DNA of 64,000 nucleotides from Bdellovibrio bacteriovorus W. GTDB lineage: Bacteria; Bdellovibrionota; Bdellovibrionia; Bdellovibrionales; Bdellovibrionaceae. Each line of letters begins with the position of its first letter. Position 1 is the stretch's first letter. Both the position numbers and the translations under genes were made by a program. Below, one piece after another: positions 1-7,788 of this stretch. The notes under the pieces were generated by a model, which saw nothing but the letters and a program-made list of their open reading frames with translations, searched no databases and had not been told where the DNA came from. The DNA is taken from assembly GCA_000525675.1 (NCBI GenBank), contig CP002190.1, positions 310,001 through 374,000 of the forward strand, given 5' to 3'.

Positions 1-902
1 TCAATTTTTCCTGGCAGTACGAATGTACAATCCGGAGATGTTAAATAGCGATTGAGCATCTCTTCATAGATGATGCTCTTGTGATGACAGTAGACCATTA
101 AGTGCATGTGATGGCGCGAGATCAAGAAATCATCGAAAGAATAAAGTGCGCGGCGGTTTAGCGCCAAGTACATTTTATTTTCACGTCTATGGAAGGTCAT
201 GTTTTGAATCAACCAAGCCGTGTCGATTTTTCCATAGTTTGTTCCACAGAAGTAACTATCTCTTTCAAGATAATCCATGCGATCCACATCGAGTTCACTG
301 CTGACTAGTTGGCTCAGGATGGGTCTGAAGTCGACACCGCCATCCACAAAGAAATCATCAGGGCAGTGCAGGGCCTTATCAATTAAACAAGCAACGTGAA
401 TCGGAAGAATGTCAGGAAATTGTTTTTCAATTGTTTCAGAGATTTGTGAATCAGTGACGTACTTAATCGTATAGTCTTCATGATTCGCACGACGATTGTG
501 ATTCATCACCGTGTGTGCTTCATCGCCGTACTGTTCTTGCTCTTTATAAAGCTTGATCTCTAGTTCAGAAAGGTGAGGCATGACTTGTTCAGTGGTGTGA
601 CTTAAAGGTCCATGGCCCACGTCATGAAGAAGAGCCCCTAATCGTAGGACTTGGCGAAAACGCGTTTTTACCGAGGGACGAGAAAATGGATAGACCTTGA
701 AAATGGCATCAAAAGTTTGTCCCGCTAGGTGACCTACGCCGACAGAGTGAATGTAACGATTGTGGGTAGCACCTGGGAAACTAAACTCAGCGTATCCTAA
801 TTGTTTGATAGCGCGCAGGCGTTGGTACTCAGCCGTATCTAAAACAGCAACTTCTTGCTCGGAATAAAATAATGATCCGTGGACAGGGTCTCTAATTTCC
901 AT
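1..902 (-). CDS. HD-domain phosphohydrolase (dGTPase-like), 3' end cut by window
   Basis: This gene reads from an ATG at 902 and runs off the left edge with 300 codons visible. The N-terminus begins MEIRDPVHGSL, typical of the YdhJ/dNTPase-like HD superfamily. A following YQRLRAIKQLG stretch and the HD metal site LLHDVGHGPLSH (around residues 110-121) support the call. Family members hydrolyse phosphate esters, often of (d)NTPs, in the cytoplasm; the substrate here is unknown. An upstream AAGGAGAG ribosome site about 4 bases from the ATG fixes the start. It stands alone on the minus strand, with the transpeptidase gene upstream of it separated by about 200 bases. Confidence 0.85.
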   Translation of the reverse strand, partial: MEIRDPVHGSLFYSEQEVAVLDTAEYQRLRAIKQLGYAEFSFPGATHNRYIHSVGVGHLAGQTFDAIFKVYPFSRPSVKTRFRQVLRLGALLHDVGHGPLSHTTEQVMPHLSELEIKLYKEQEQYGDEAHTVMNHNRRANHEDYTIKYVTDSQISETIEKQFPDILPIHVACLIDKALHCPDDFFVDGGVDFRPILSQLVSSELDVDRMDYLERDSYFCGTNYGKIDTAWLIQNMTFHRRENKMYLALNRRALYSFDDFLISRHHMHLMVYCHHKSIIYEEMLNRYLTSPDCTFVLPGKI

Positions 903-1106
903 AATCTCTCCTTAGGAGGTGCGCGCACTGTAAGAAGCCTCTGGTCTATAGAAACTTAAGGCCCCTTGGAGGTTAGATATTCATTCTAAAAGGAAAGATG
1001 TCAACGAATCCAATGAAACAATGAAGAAGCTTCTAAATGTCTCTAGGTCTAGTTGGAAGTGCTTCAAAAAGAACCTAGATCTGGGGTTTCATTGGACGCA
1101 TAAAAT

Positions 1107-1856
1107 CTAATTTCCGATAGCGTAGATCAGGCTTCCACCCTTAATACGATCAATGACGGAACGATGATTGGCCTGAGAAACGGCGGGGCATCCCCAGCTT
1201 CTTCCTTGGACGATATTTTGATCCTGTACGTAACTTGCTCCATGAACAACGATGGCTCTAGAGCGAGCTTGAGAGTTCGTGGAAGACAAACCGTCGAGGC
1301 GCAACGAGTACCCATTGCTGCCACTATAGGTCTCCGCAGTTTTATAGAAACCTAAAGAGGTTGCATTAGAACCAGAGACATTACTAAACTTTTCGGCGTA
1401 TCCATCATGATTGCTATCAGACCCTTTACCATGGGAGACGTGCAGAGAGTTCACCGCTCCTGTTTTTAAATCTATAAAGAACCAGCGTTTTTCAGAAGAG
1501 CGTTTGCGATAGTCGATGATAGACAGGACGTTCTGATTTTTAAAAGAGGCTTTGTTCTTATGAAAATAGATAACGGCGTCTTCTAGAGCAGCCGTGGGCA
1601 CTAATTGATTAGGATCAAGGTAATCATAAAGAGAAAGAATTTGTTCTCTCTCGCTAGCAGGTGGTGGCGGAGTTTCGACAATGTTTTCTTCACTGTCTGG
1701 CTCTTCGATAACTCCGGCAGACGTGTTGTCGTCGTTGGGAAGAGTTGATGCAGGTTCATTATTTGGATCATCCGGCAAACTGACAAGTCCCGGTCCGCAG
1801 GCAGAGAGAGTGAAGGCTACTAAGAGAGAAGTAAGTATTTTAATGGGTAGTTTCAT
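1107..1856 (-). CDS. L,D-transpeptidase catalytic-domain lipoprotein
   Basis: A 249-residue protein with a lipoprotein signal peptide whose lipobox LSAC puts the lipidated cysteine near residue 20. A low-complexity Asn/Asp/Glu/Pro linker follows to about residue 70. The C-terminal half matches the murein L,D-transpeptidase catalytic family (YkuD-like, PF13645 type), with VVHGASYV followed by GRSWGCPAVS, whose Cys (about residue 223) is the expected nucleophile. L,D-transpeptidases make 3-3 crosslinks or exchange D-amino acids in peptidoglycan. In Bdellovibrio such enzymes are known to modify prey wall; whether this one acts on self or prey wall cannot be seen. A good ribosome site (TGGAGGATCG) precedes the ATG. 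Confidence 0.85.
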   Translation of the reverse strand: MKLPIKILTSLLVAFTLSACGPGLVSLPDDPNNEPASTLPNDDNTSAGVIEEPDSEENIVETPPPPASEREQILSLYDYLDPNQLVPTAALEDAVIYFHKNKASFKNQNVLSIIDYRKRSSEKRWFFIDLKTGAVNSLHVSHGKGSDSNHDGYAEKFSNVSGSNATSLGFYKTAETYSGSNGYSLRLDGLSSTNSQARSRAIVVHGASYVQDQNIVQGRSWGCPAVSQANHRSVIDRIKGGSLIYAIGN

Positions 1857-2224
1857 GTCGATCCTCCATGGAAAGATAGAGGGCGCATCGACACATCACT
1901 GCGAAATCTTAAGAATAGGAATTTGTGTGAGAGTTTTATACAGGACTCTTGGACAGAGTGATTTTCTTTTAGCCGTTCTTCTATATATAGAGGTTTCTTT
2001 TTACGCTCTATTTTTCCTGTGTATGCCTTCAGCCACTCTTTATTGCTTTAAAAAACTTGAGACATGTTGAAACGCTCTATTGTGTATATATTCGAGAAGA
2101 GCACTTTAGGAGCGAGTCCTTAGCCTAGTTTTGTAAAAAAATGAGACGTATCACTTTAGGAATTTCTCACAGCTCCGATGAGTGAAATAAGAAATGAATC
2201 ACCCATTCGCACCAAGTAGGTGCA
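1857..2224. other. Intergenic region between transpeptidase and flagellin genes
   Basis: No credible gene is seen. The stretch separates divergent genes and should hold both promoters. A possible flagellar sigma-28-like promoter for the flagellin lies around 2154-2186 (TTTAGGAA, about 10 bases, then CTCCGATG), but the match to TAAAGTTT-N11-GCCGATAA is poor. Confidence 0.35.
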
Positions 2225-2268
2225 CTGAGTTTCAAGGATCGAAACTCAGCAAATCTTCAAGGAGGAGG
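2225..2268 (+). promoter_or_regulatory. Flagellin leader: GGA-loop hairpin plus GGA-rich ribosome site (CsrA-like)
   Basis: A perfect 9-bp stem (2225-2233 with 2241-2249) presents a seven-base loop AAGGATC. Twelve bases after the stem lies the ribosome-binding site GGAGGAGGA (2261-2269). CsrA/RsmA binds A(N)GGA in hairpin loops and often bridges to a second GGA at the Shine-Dalgarno site. The arrangement is visible in the sequence; regulation by CsrA is inferred. Confidence 0.5.
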
Positions 2269-2272
2269 AATT

Positions 2273-3118
2273 ATGGGTTTAAGAATTAATACGAACACGG
2301 CTTCGTTAAATGCCCAAAGGGTTCTATGGGGAACCAAAATCGGTCTTGATAAGAGCATGGAAAAGCTTGCATCAGGTTTCCGAATCAACAGAGCAGGGGA
2401 TGATGCTGCTGGCCTAGCGATCTCTGAGAACTTAAAAGCTCAGGTAAGAGGTCTTAAGCAAGCTTCTCGAAACGCTCAAGATGGTATTTCTCTAGTACAA
2501 GTTGCAGAGGGTGCCATGAATGAAATCTCTTCAATCTTAATTCGTCTGAGAGAGTTATCAGTGCAGGCGGCTTCTGACACGGTTGGGCCGACTGAGAGAC
2601 AATTCCTCAACGTCGAGTATGATCAGCTCGTATCTGAAATTGATCGTATCTCTGAAGGTACAGAGTTTAACGGAACTCAACTTTTAGCAGGTGTGGGTTC
2701 AATTCTAGATTTCCAAGTAGGAACTAGAAATAATCCAGAAATTGATAGAATTTCTTTTGATGCTTCTAAAGCAGACGCGAACTCTGCAGCACTGGGTGTA
2801 AATCTAACATCAGTTGCTGACAAAGCTTCGGCGCAAAATGCTCTAGCAGCTATTGATACAGCGATCGTGAGTGTTTCTGCAATGAGAGCAGACTTCGGTG
2901 CGATCCAGAATCGTTTGCAATCTACGATTTCAAACATTCAAGTTTCAGTAGAGAATATGTCAGCTGCCAACTCTCGTATCAGAGATGTGGATGTAGCTGA
3001 AGAGACATCTGAAATGACTAGAAATAATATCTTGTTGCAAGCAGGTACTAGCGTACTAGCACAAGCGAACCAACAAGCAAATACAGCACTAGGACTCTTG
3101 AACAAGTCATTCTCTTAA
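2273..3118 (+). CDS. fliC: Flagellin (first copy)
   Basis: A 281-residue flagellin, the filament subunit exported by the flagellar type III system. The N-terminal D0/D1 helix (MGLRINTNTASLNAQR, then LASGFRINRAGDDAAGLAIS) and the C-terminal D1/D0 helix (ending with coiled-coil residues and ALGLLNKSFS) are both intact. The variable middle is short, as in compact flagellins without D2/D3 domains. The start follows GGAGGAGGAATT. A second, clearly paralogous flagellin lies about 500 bases downstream with its own leader. Bdellovibrio carries several flagellin genes that build its sheathed polar filament; which of them this matches cannot be told from sequence alone. Confidence 0.95.
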   Translation: MGLRINTNTASLNAQRVLWGTKIGLDKSMEKLASGFRINRAGDDAAGLAISENLKAQVRGLKQASRNAQDGISLVQVAEGAMNEISSILIRLRELSVQAASDTVGPTERQFLNVEYDQLVSEIDRISEGTEFNGTQLLAGVGSILDFQVGTRNNPEIDRISFDASKADANSAALGVNLTSVADKASAQNALAAIDTAIVSVSAMRADFGAIQNRLQSTISNIQVSVENMSAANSRIRDVDVAEETSEMTRNNILLQAGTSVLAQANQQANTALGLLNKSFS

Positions 3119-3566
3119 TCGAGAGTGACCTAGGTTCCCGATCTTAATCTTCAAGATCAAGATCACCCTTCAGCCCGATGACACAATAGTGAAGTCGGGC
3201 CGAGTGTTACCCCGAAGCTCTGTTAAAAAGAGCTGACTATATTGATCTGTTTCCTGCGATCGAAGCCGCCATTGCGGCGGCTTCATTTTTCTACGAAGCA
3301 CAAAAGAGAGTGGCGCATCTATTGCCAAGAACTCGATGTGTGTGAAGAGGATTAAATCCTCGATTCTTTTTGATTGAATGCTTTGTCTAAGTGACAAGTG
3401 TAGCGTTCATCTCTTCAAACTTTTTCAGTTCACGTTTCAGCAAAAAAATAAAATAAAAAACAAAAACTAGACTCAAGCAAGTTTATATTTTTTCCGAAAA
3501 GTAAATAGGAACTTCATATCGCAAGTTCTGATTTTATTAATTAACAGGTGCACGGATCGCGCCTTA
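3119..3566 (+). other. Long flagellin 3' region and second flagellin promoter region
   Basis: No gene is supported. Before the terminator at 3262-3290 the transcript tail holds two further hairpins: CCCGA/TCGGG around 3174-3200 and AGCTCT/AGAGCT at about 3215-3233. After the terminator, 3291-3566 is AT-rich and should hold the second flagellin promoter; a weak sigma-28-like candidate is TCAAGCAA then TCCGAAAA near 3473-3500. Confidence 0.35.
3262..3290 (+). terminator. Intrinsic terminator after first flagellin
   Basis: A 9-bp GC-rich stem (GAAGCCGCC with GGCGGCTTC) with a five-base loop, followed by ATTTTT. It sits about 145 bases beyond the flagellin stop codon. Confidence 0.75.
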
Positions 3567-3615
3567 TGCCAATGGATGGCAATTATTCAGGGAGGAAGAG
3601 GAAGATGCACGGAGG
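3567..3615 (+). promoter_or_regulatory. Second flagellin leader with GGA-loop hairpin (CsrA-like)
   Basis: TGCC (3567-3570) pairs with GGCA (3578-3581) around a seven-base loop AATGGAT. GGAGGA recurs at 3591 and again as the ribosome site at 3611-3615. The short stem is weaker than in the first flagellin leader, but the loop length and the A(N)GGAT core are the same, which suggests conserved function. Confidence 0.45.
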
Positions 3616-3620
3616 ATAGA

Positions 3621-4454
3621 ATGGGATTAAGAATCGGTACAAACGTAGCAGCATTAAACGCGCAAAAAAATCTGTATATGACGCAGCTAAATTCAAATAG
3701 ATCCATGGCAAGACTTGCTTCTGGATTTAGAATTAACCAAGCTGCCGACGACGCTGCCGGACTTGCGATCAGTGAGAACTTAAAAGGTCAAATTAGAGGA
3801 CTTCGCCAAGCCAATCGAAATGCCAACGACGGTATTTCTTTAGTGCAGGTGGCTGAAGGAAGTTTGAACGAAGTTTCTAATATGTTAATTCGTCTTAGAG
3901 AATTAGGAGTTCAAGCATCTTCCGATACGATCGGAGACACTGAGAGAAAGTTTTTGGATGTTGAGTATCAACAACTAAAATCCGAGATTCAGCGTATTAC
4001 AGAAGCTACAGAGTTCAATGGTTACGAACTTCTGAATGGAACAGGTGGCATGATTGACATCCAAGTGGGTGTGAACAACGACGCTTTCCGTGACAGAATT
4101 AGTTTTAACTCTGGAGCAGCGAATGCTTCACTTGCAGCCCTAGGTTTAACAGCTGAAGGGGTGGGAACGAAAGACGGCGCTCAAAAAAGTTTGAGCACTA
4201 TCGATGGAGCCCTGACATCAGTGAATGCTATTCGTGCGAACTTTGGTGCTTTACAGAATAGACTTGTGTCGACATCGAATAACTTGTTGATTGCGGATGA
4301 AAACTTATCAGCAGCCAACTCGCGAATCAGAGACACAGACGTGGCCGCAGAGACTTCAGAGATGACAAGAAATAACATCTTGTTACAAGCTGGGGTGTCG
4401 GTTCTAGGCCAGGCAAATCAATCTCAACAGCTTGCGTTGAAGCTTTTGGGTTAA
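3621..4454 (+). CDS. fliC: Flagellin (second copy)
   Basis: A 277-residue flagellin. The start is set at the ATG at 3621 because it opens with the canonical MGLRIGTNVAALNAQ and follows the ribosome site GGAGGATAGA; an in-frame ATG 45 bases upstream would add residues unlike any flagellin N-terminus. Conserved D0/D1 helices are present at both ends (LASGFRINQAADDAAGLAIS; NNILLQAGVSVLGQANQ). It differs from the first copy mainly in the middle, so the pair is an older duplication. It is monocistronic, ended by a strong terminator. Confidence 0.95.
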   Translation: MGLRIGTNVAALNAQKNLYMTQLNSNRSMARLASGFRINQAADDAAGLAISENLKGQIRGLRQANRNANDGISLVQVAEGSLNEVSNMLIRLRELGVQASSDTIGDTERKFLDVEYQQLKSEIQRITEATEFNGYELLNGTGGMIDIQVGVNNDAFRDRISFNSGAANASLAALGLTAEGVGTKDGAQKSLSTIDGALTSVNAIRANFGALQNRLVSTSNNLLIADENLSAANSRIRDTDVAAETSEMTRNNILLQAGVSVLGQANQSQQLALKLLG

Positions 4455-4480
4455 TCAAATCTTAACAACTAGATTGGAAA

Positions 4481-4508
4481 AGGGCGGTTTAATAACCGCC
4501 CTTTTTTT
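4481..4508 (+). terminator. Intrinsic terminator after second flagellin
   Basis: AGGGCGGTT and AACCGCCCT form a 9-bp stem with a short loop, followed by a run of seven T. Confidence 0.9.
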
Positions 4509-4600
4509 GTTTATTTTCAATCCATTTTCAATTACCGACCTATCAGGTTCTTTAAGGAATTCTTGTTGAATCCCTTAAAAACCCAAGGCACGTAATAGAC

Positions 4601-5761
4601 ATGAAAAAATTGGTGAGTCTTGTTGTCGCTGCTTTGATTGTTTCATCTTTTTCCCAGGTTCATGCAAAGAATCTATGGGATCTCAATGATGTTTCTTATC
4701 TCTTGCCCCTTCCTCAGAAGGTGGCTGGCAATAAGCTTCTTTCTTTAGACACTCTGGGTTCAAAAGGACCTGTCATTGGGACGGAAATCCTTACAGAAAT
4801 TCCAAGACTTACTTTGGGGCTGACGCGAGAAGAAGGTCTATCAGCGTCTCGTGTAATTGGTGTGCGCATTGATCCATGCTTCTCAAAACTCACTCCTCAA
4901 AAATGCCAACCTCAAGTTCGGCTGGTATGGCAGCCTTTGGCCGAAGGACGGCGTGGCCAGTTACAAGCCGAAGACGCAACGATGCATAGTTTTCATGACC
5001 TTTCGGCTGAGGAGTTTAAGAATTTACTAAAAGATCTTAAGGCTTGGAGAGATAGGCACTCAGCAAACACAGGTTATACGCCTCTCTATATTCATCCGGC
5101 TTGGTATGGAAAAGACGACAAGGCAGAATCTGTTCAAGAGTTCCAGAATATTTTATTAAAATACGTTGGCCAAGAGAACTTAAGCCGAGTGACTGCGATG
5201 GTTTTGAGAGCCAATGGAATGATGTGGGTCTTTGCTGGCTTTGAAGTTGTTGATAAGAAATTAGAGATGTTTGAAATTCCTCGCCTAGGTGGGCGTTTAA
5301 ACCAGAGCTTCGTGAACATGGCTTTAGATACCGATGAATTTCAAGGTGGTGGAATTGCTCCAGTTCCGAAAGGCGAGGACACTCTCAATAATCTCGCTGC
5401 AAATTCCAATCGTCTTGATGAAAGTGCCAACGACATTGTTATTTCTGAAGCACGTGCTGCTTATCGTATTGAGAATCCAAAAAACTATACTTCTGAAAAT
5501 ATGGACTGTGTAAGCTGTCACGTCACTCAAGCAAGTTTGCAGTGGGTTGCTAAAAAACGTGGACATTTAGAAGTTGAAAAAATTTGGAACACAGAGATCT
5601 ATAAAAACAATAAATTTAATTTAGAAAATCTCTCTAAGAAAACTTGGCATTCGCAAAACGTGCGCATCTTTGGTTACTTCGGGACAACTCCCGCAGTTAG
5701 TCAGCGCGTGATCAATGAGTCGGCTGAAGTGGCTGAAAGCTTGAGTAGTCAGTACAAGTAA
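4601..5761 (+). CDS. Secreted protein with one CxxCH haem-binding motif
   Basis: A 386-residue protein with a clear signal peptide (MKKLVSLVVAALIVSSFS, cleavage after VHA). It carries a single CVSCH motif near residues 303-307, the attachment site of c-type haem. The rest does not resemble a small cytochrome c, so it is either a large mono-haem periplasmic protein or an unrecognised family with a cytochrome-like C-terminal part. Two other cysteine pairs lie near residues 93-102. It stands alone, and its 3' end converges on the HEPN gene with only nine bases between. Function unknown; electron transfer is suggested only by the motif. Confidence 0.7.
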   Translation: MKKLVSLVVAALIVSSFSQVHAKNLWDLNDVSYLLPLPQKVAGNKLLSLDTLGSKGPVIGTEILTEIPRLTLGLTREEGLSASRVIGVRIDPCFSKLTPQKCQPQVRLVWQPLAEGRRGQLQAEDATMHSFHDLSAEEFKNLLKDLKAWRDRHSANTGYTPLYIHPAWYGKDDKAESVQEFQNILLKYVGQENLSRVTAMVLRANGMMWVFAGFEVVDKKLEMFEIPRLGGRLNQSFVNMALDTDEFQGGGIAPVPKGEDTLNNLAANSNRLDESANDIVISEARAAYRIENPKNYTSENMDCVSCHVTQASLQWVAKKRGHLEVEKIWNTEIYKNNKFNLENLSKKTWHSQNVRIFGYFGTTPAVSQRVINESAEVAESLSSQYK

Positions 5762-5770
5762 TACAATGAC

Positions 5771-6193
5771 TTAAGTTTTAGGATCTAAGTCTTTACAGAA
5801 ATCTCGAAGACTTATTAAGACATCAATCAGTGCATTTACGAACGTCTCGCTTATATCTACTTTCCCCTCGTACGCTGCGAGGTTTCTCTTGTTGTGGGCA
5901 TCGCTGAGAATTCGAATCTTCGCATTCTCTAGATTAGAGGTATGAGCTAGGCACTGAAAAACTGTATAGCGATCTTCTGAACGATATCCATGCGAGCGAA
6001 GGGCTGCTAAAGCAAAAGAATGGGCTGCACTATAGACCAACTCAAAGCGGCTCTCGAGGCTAAGAGCGGTGTTTTGAGAGTCTGTACATTTTAAACGAGC
6101 GGTGCGCAGAAGCCCTGTTAATTCGTCGTTAGAAGGTGGCTCCTCTTTGAGTTGGCCGATCTTAACTAAATTATCAAGGGGCTGTGAAGGCAT
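5771..6193 (-). CDS. HEPN-like protein, partner of the nucleotidyltransferase
   Basis: A 140-residue, largely helical protein. Near residues 100-110 it reads HNKRNLAAYEG. This resembles the HEPN RNase signature (R-N-x-x-x-x-H) but has Tyr where the catalytic His is expected. The gene overlaps the end of the upstream nucleotidyltransferase gene by 20 bases and has its own ribosome site (GGGAG, six bases before the ATG). This order matches MntA-HepT toxin-antitoxin pairs, in which the nucleotidyltransferase AMP-modifies a Tyr of the HEPN toxin. Toxin activity is inferred from this pairing; loss of the His could mean an inactive or differently acting HEPN. Confidence 0.6.
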   Translation of the reverse strand: MPSQPLDNLVKIGQLKEEPPSNDELTGLLRTARLKCTDSQNTALSLESRFELVYSAAHSFALAALRSHGYRSEDRYTVFQCLAHTSNLENAKIRILSDAHNKRNLAAYEGKVDISETFVNALIDVLISLRDFCKDLDPKT

Positions 6194-6815
6194 TAATTTC
6201 TCCCAATAATATTATAATATTATCAGAAAGAACTTTTGAAACAAACGAATTTTTATTTTCAATGCGAGATCTAAACTCATCTCGAGTGTAAAGTGTTGGA
6301 TTGATTTTTCTACCCAAAGTTTCTTCAGCAAGAGTTAGGGTGTCGTACAGCTCTGCTAAGGAAACTTCTTGGGAAACGATAAGAAGGTCAATATCACTTG
6401 CAGCAGTGTCTGTGCCTTTTGCTATAGATCCATAAATCAAAGCAAGATCAATTCGTTGTCTTAGATTTTCTAAAGCCTCTTTAAGTGGCTCTGTTAAGCC
6501 AACTGTCTTAAGAATGATGCTATGAAGTTCTTCAAAAATTGGAGAGGCCTTGTTCGCTTGATAATATTTCTGTTTGCCTTTTGTATTTATACTAACGATG
6601 CCAGCTTCTGATAATGATTGAAGCTCTCTTTGAATGGCGCCACTACCGCCGCCAGTTAGCTGAATAACTTCCGTCGTAAAAAAACTTCGATCTGGGGAAG
6701 CAAATAAAAGGCCGAGAACCTTCTTCTGCGTTGAGGTGAATAAGCTGTCTATCAAGCTCTTGTGAGGCGGAGAGTTTCTGGAGTTATTAGTGTCACTAAC
6801 TTTTTCAATACCCAT
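6174..6815 (-). CDS. Winged-helix plus MNT-type nucleotidyltransferase
   Basis: A 213-residue protein. An N-terminal winged-helix domain (about residues 23-98) is followed by a minimal nucleotidyltransferase domain. Its signature is YGSIAKGTDTAASDIDLLIV (about residues 127-146), with the GS motif and both metal-binding Asp residues intact. The wHTH suggests DNA binding, so this protein may be both modifying enzyme and autorepressor. The ATG at 6815 is chosen; an in-frame TTG at 6851 would translate the operator itself. Neither has a ribosome site, so a leaderless message is possible. It overlaps the HEPN gene by 20 bases. Likely an antitoxin-type partner. Confidence 0.7.
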   Translation of the reverse strand: MGIEKVSDTNNSRNSPPHKSLIDSLFTSTQKKVLGLLFASPDRSFFTTEVIQLTGGGSGAIQRELQSLSEAGIVSINTKGKQKYYQANKASPIFEELHSIILKTVGLTEPLKEALENLRQRIDLALIYGSIAKGTDTAASDIDLLIVSQEVSLAELYDTLTLAEETLGRKINPTLYTRDEFRSRIENKNSFVSKVLSDNIIILLGEINAFTAP

Positions 6816-6906
6816 ATTGGGTATGATAATGCCCAATATGGGTATGATCAAGTCTAATTAGGAGTAAAATACCCATTTTAGGTATAATAATGCCCAATAT
6901 GGGTAT
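6808..6906 (-). promoter_or_regulatory. Operator array: four 17-bp palindromes before the MNT/HEPN operon
   Basis: Four near-identical palindromes built on ATACCCA-N3-TGGGTAT lie at 6808-6824, 6829-6845, 6869-6885 and 6890-6906. The first is perfect; the others carry one arm mismatch each. Copies within each pair are 21 bp apart, two helical turns, so all face the same side of the helix. The first copy covers the chosen start codon. A TATAAT sequence on the minus strand overlaps the outermost copy. Binding by the wHTH domain of the downstream protein is the likely explanation. Confidence 0.7.
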
Positions 6907-7005
6907 TATACCCCCTTTGAGGCTACGGCGATCTCTAGGGGTTTAGGCTTTATAAGCTACTGAAATTACAAGGCTTAAAGCAAATTGATCGAAAGACAGC
7001 TCCAG

Positions 7006-7767
7006 TTAGACCGTGATTTGCTCCCAAAGAATCGGACTTAGAAGTTCCGAGCCAATCATCACAACAGGTTCAGCCTCTTTATTAGCTCTGACCTTTTTGG
7101 CTTCAGTCGGTAAGTGACCTGTGCCTCCATGCATATCAAACCAAGATCTGCGAATGGATAGTGAATTAGAAACGAAGACATGGGGAAAAACTTCCAGTTC
7201 TTTTTTATTTGCTCTTCCATATTCAAAGGAACTCAAGACAGTAAAGTCTTTGGAGGTTTCAATTTTCTCAAGTCTTTGAAAGGCAATTTCTTTTAGATAT
7301 CTAAATTTCTGTCGCCCTGGGATTTTAGAAGTGAAAATAATATCTAAGTTTCCAGACAGAAAGTTCGCTTCCAGTTCGTTGAGGTCGTAGATATCTAACG
7401 TGATCTTTTTAACGCCAATCTGTTTAAAACAAATTTTAGAAACTTTAAGAGCAAAGTCCGATAATCCTTCAAGAGTGCCAATGTGAAGCTCTGCTACCAT
7501 TTCATTATTGCTCACTCCGCGCAGTTCGGATTCTAAACGGCGGATGGATTTTTCAAAGATAGCGGAAAGCTCGAAGGCCACCGGAGTCCATCCAGATTTT
7601 CTTTTCGCAGATCTATCTAATAGAACGATTTTTAACTCGTCTTCGATCTTAGCGATAATACGAGAGAGCTGAGGTTGACTAAGGCCCACATGCAAAGCTG
7701 CTGCCGAGAGATTTTTAAAATTGACGGCTTTTGTAAGTACACTGAGTTCATAATAGAGCTGTTGCAT
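7006..7767 (-). CDS. LysR-family transcriptional regulator
   Basis: A 253-residue protein with an N-terminal LysR winged-helix domain (residues 1-65, with AALHVGLSQPQLSRIIAKIE as the recognition region). A shortened effector-binding domain follows. LysR proteins are usually about 300 residues, so the C-terminal domain is reduced. It begins 21 bases after the ubiB stop codon on the same strand and is probably the last gene of an rnr-ubiB-lysR transcript. AAGGAG lies 12-13 bases before the ATG, rather far. Target genes are not evident. Confidence 0.8.
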   Translation of the reverse strand: MQQLYYELSVLTKAVNFKNLSAAALHVGLSQPQLSRIIAKIEDELKIVLLDRSAKRKSGWTPVAFELSAIFEKSIRRLESELRGVSNNEMVAELHIGTLEGLSDFALKVSKICFKQIGVKKITLDIYDLNELEANFLSGNLDIIFTSKIPGRQKFRYLKEIAFQRLEKIETSKDFTVLSSFEYGRANKKELEVFPHVFVSNSLSIRRSWFDMHGGTGHLPTEAKKVRANKEAEPVVMIGSELLSPILWEQITV

Positions 7768-7788
7768 CTTAGAGCTAAATCTCCTTCA

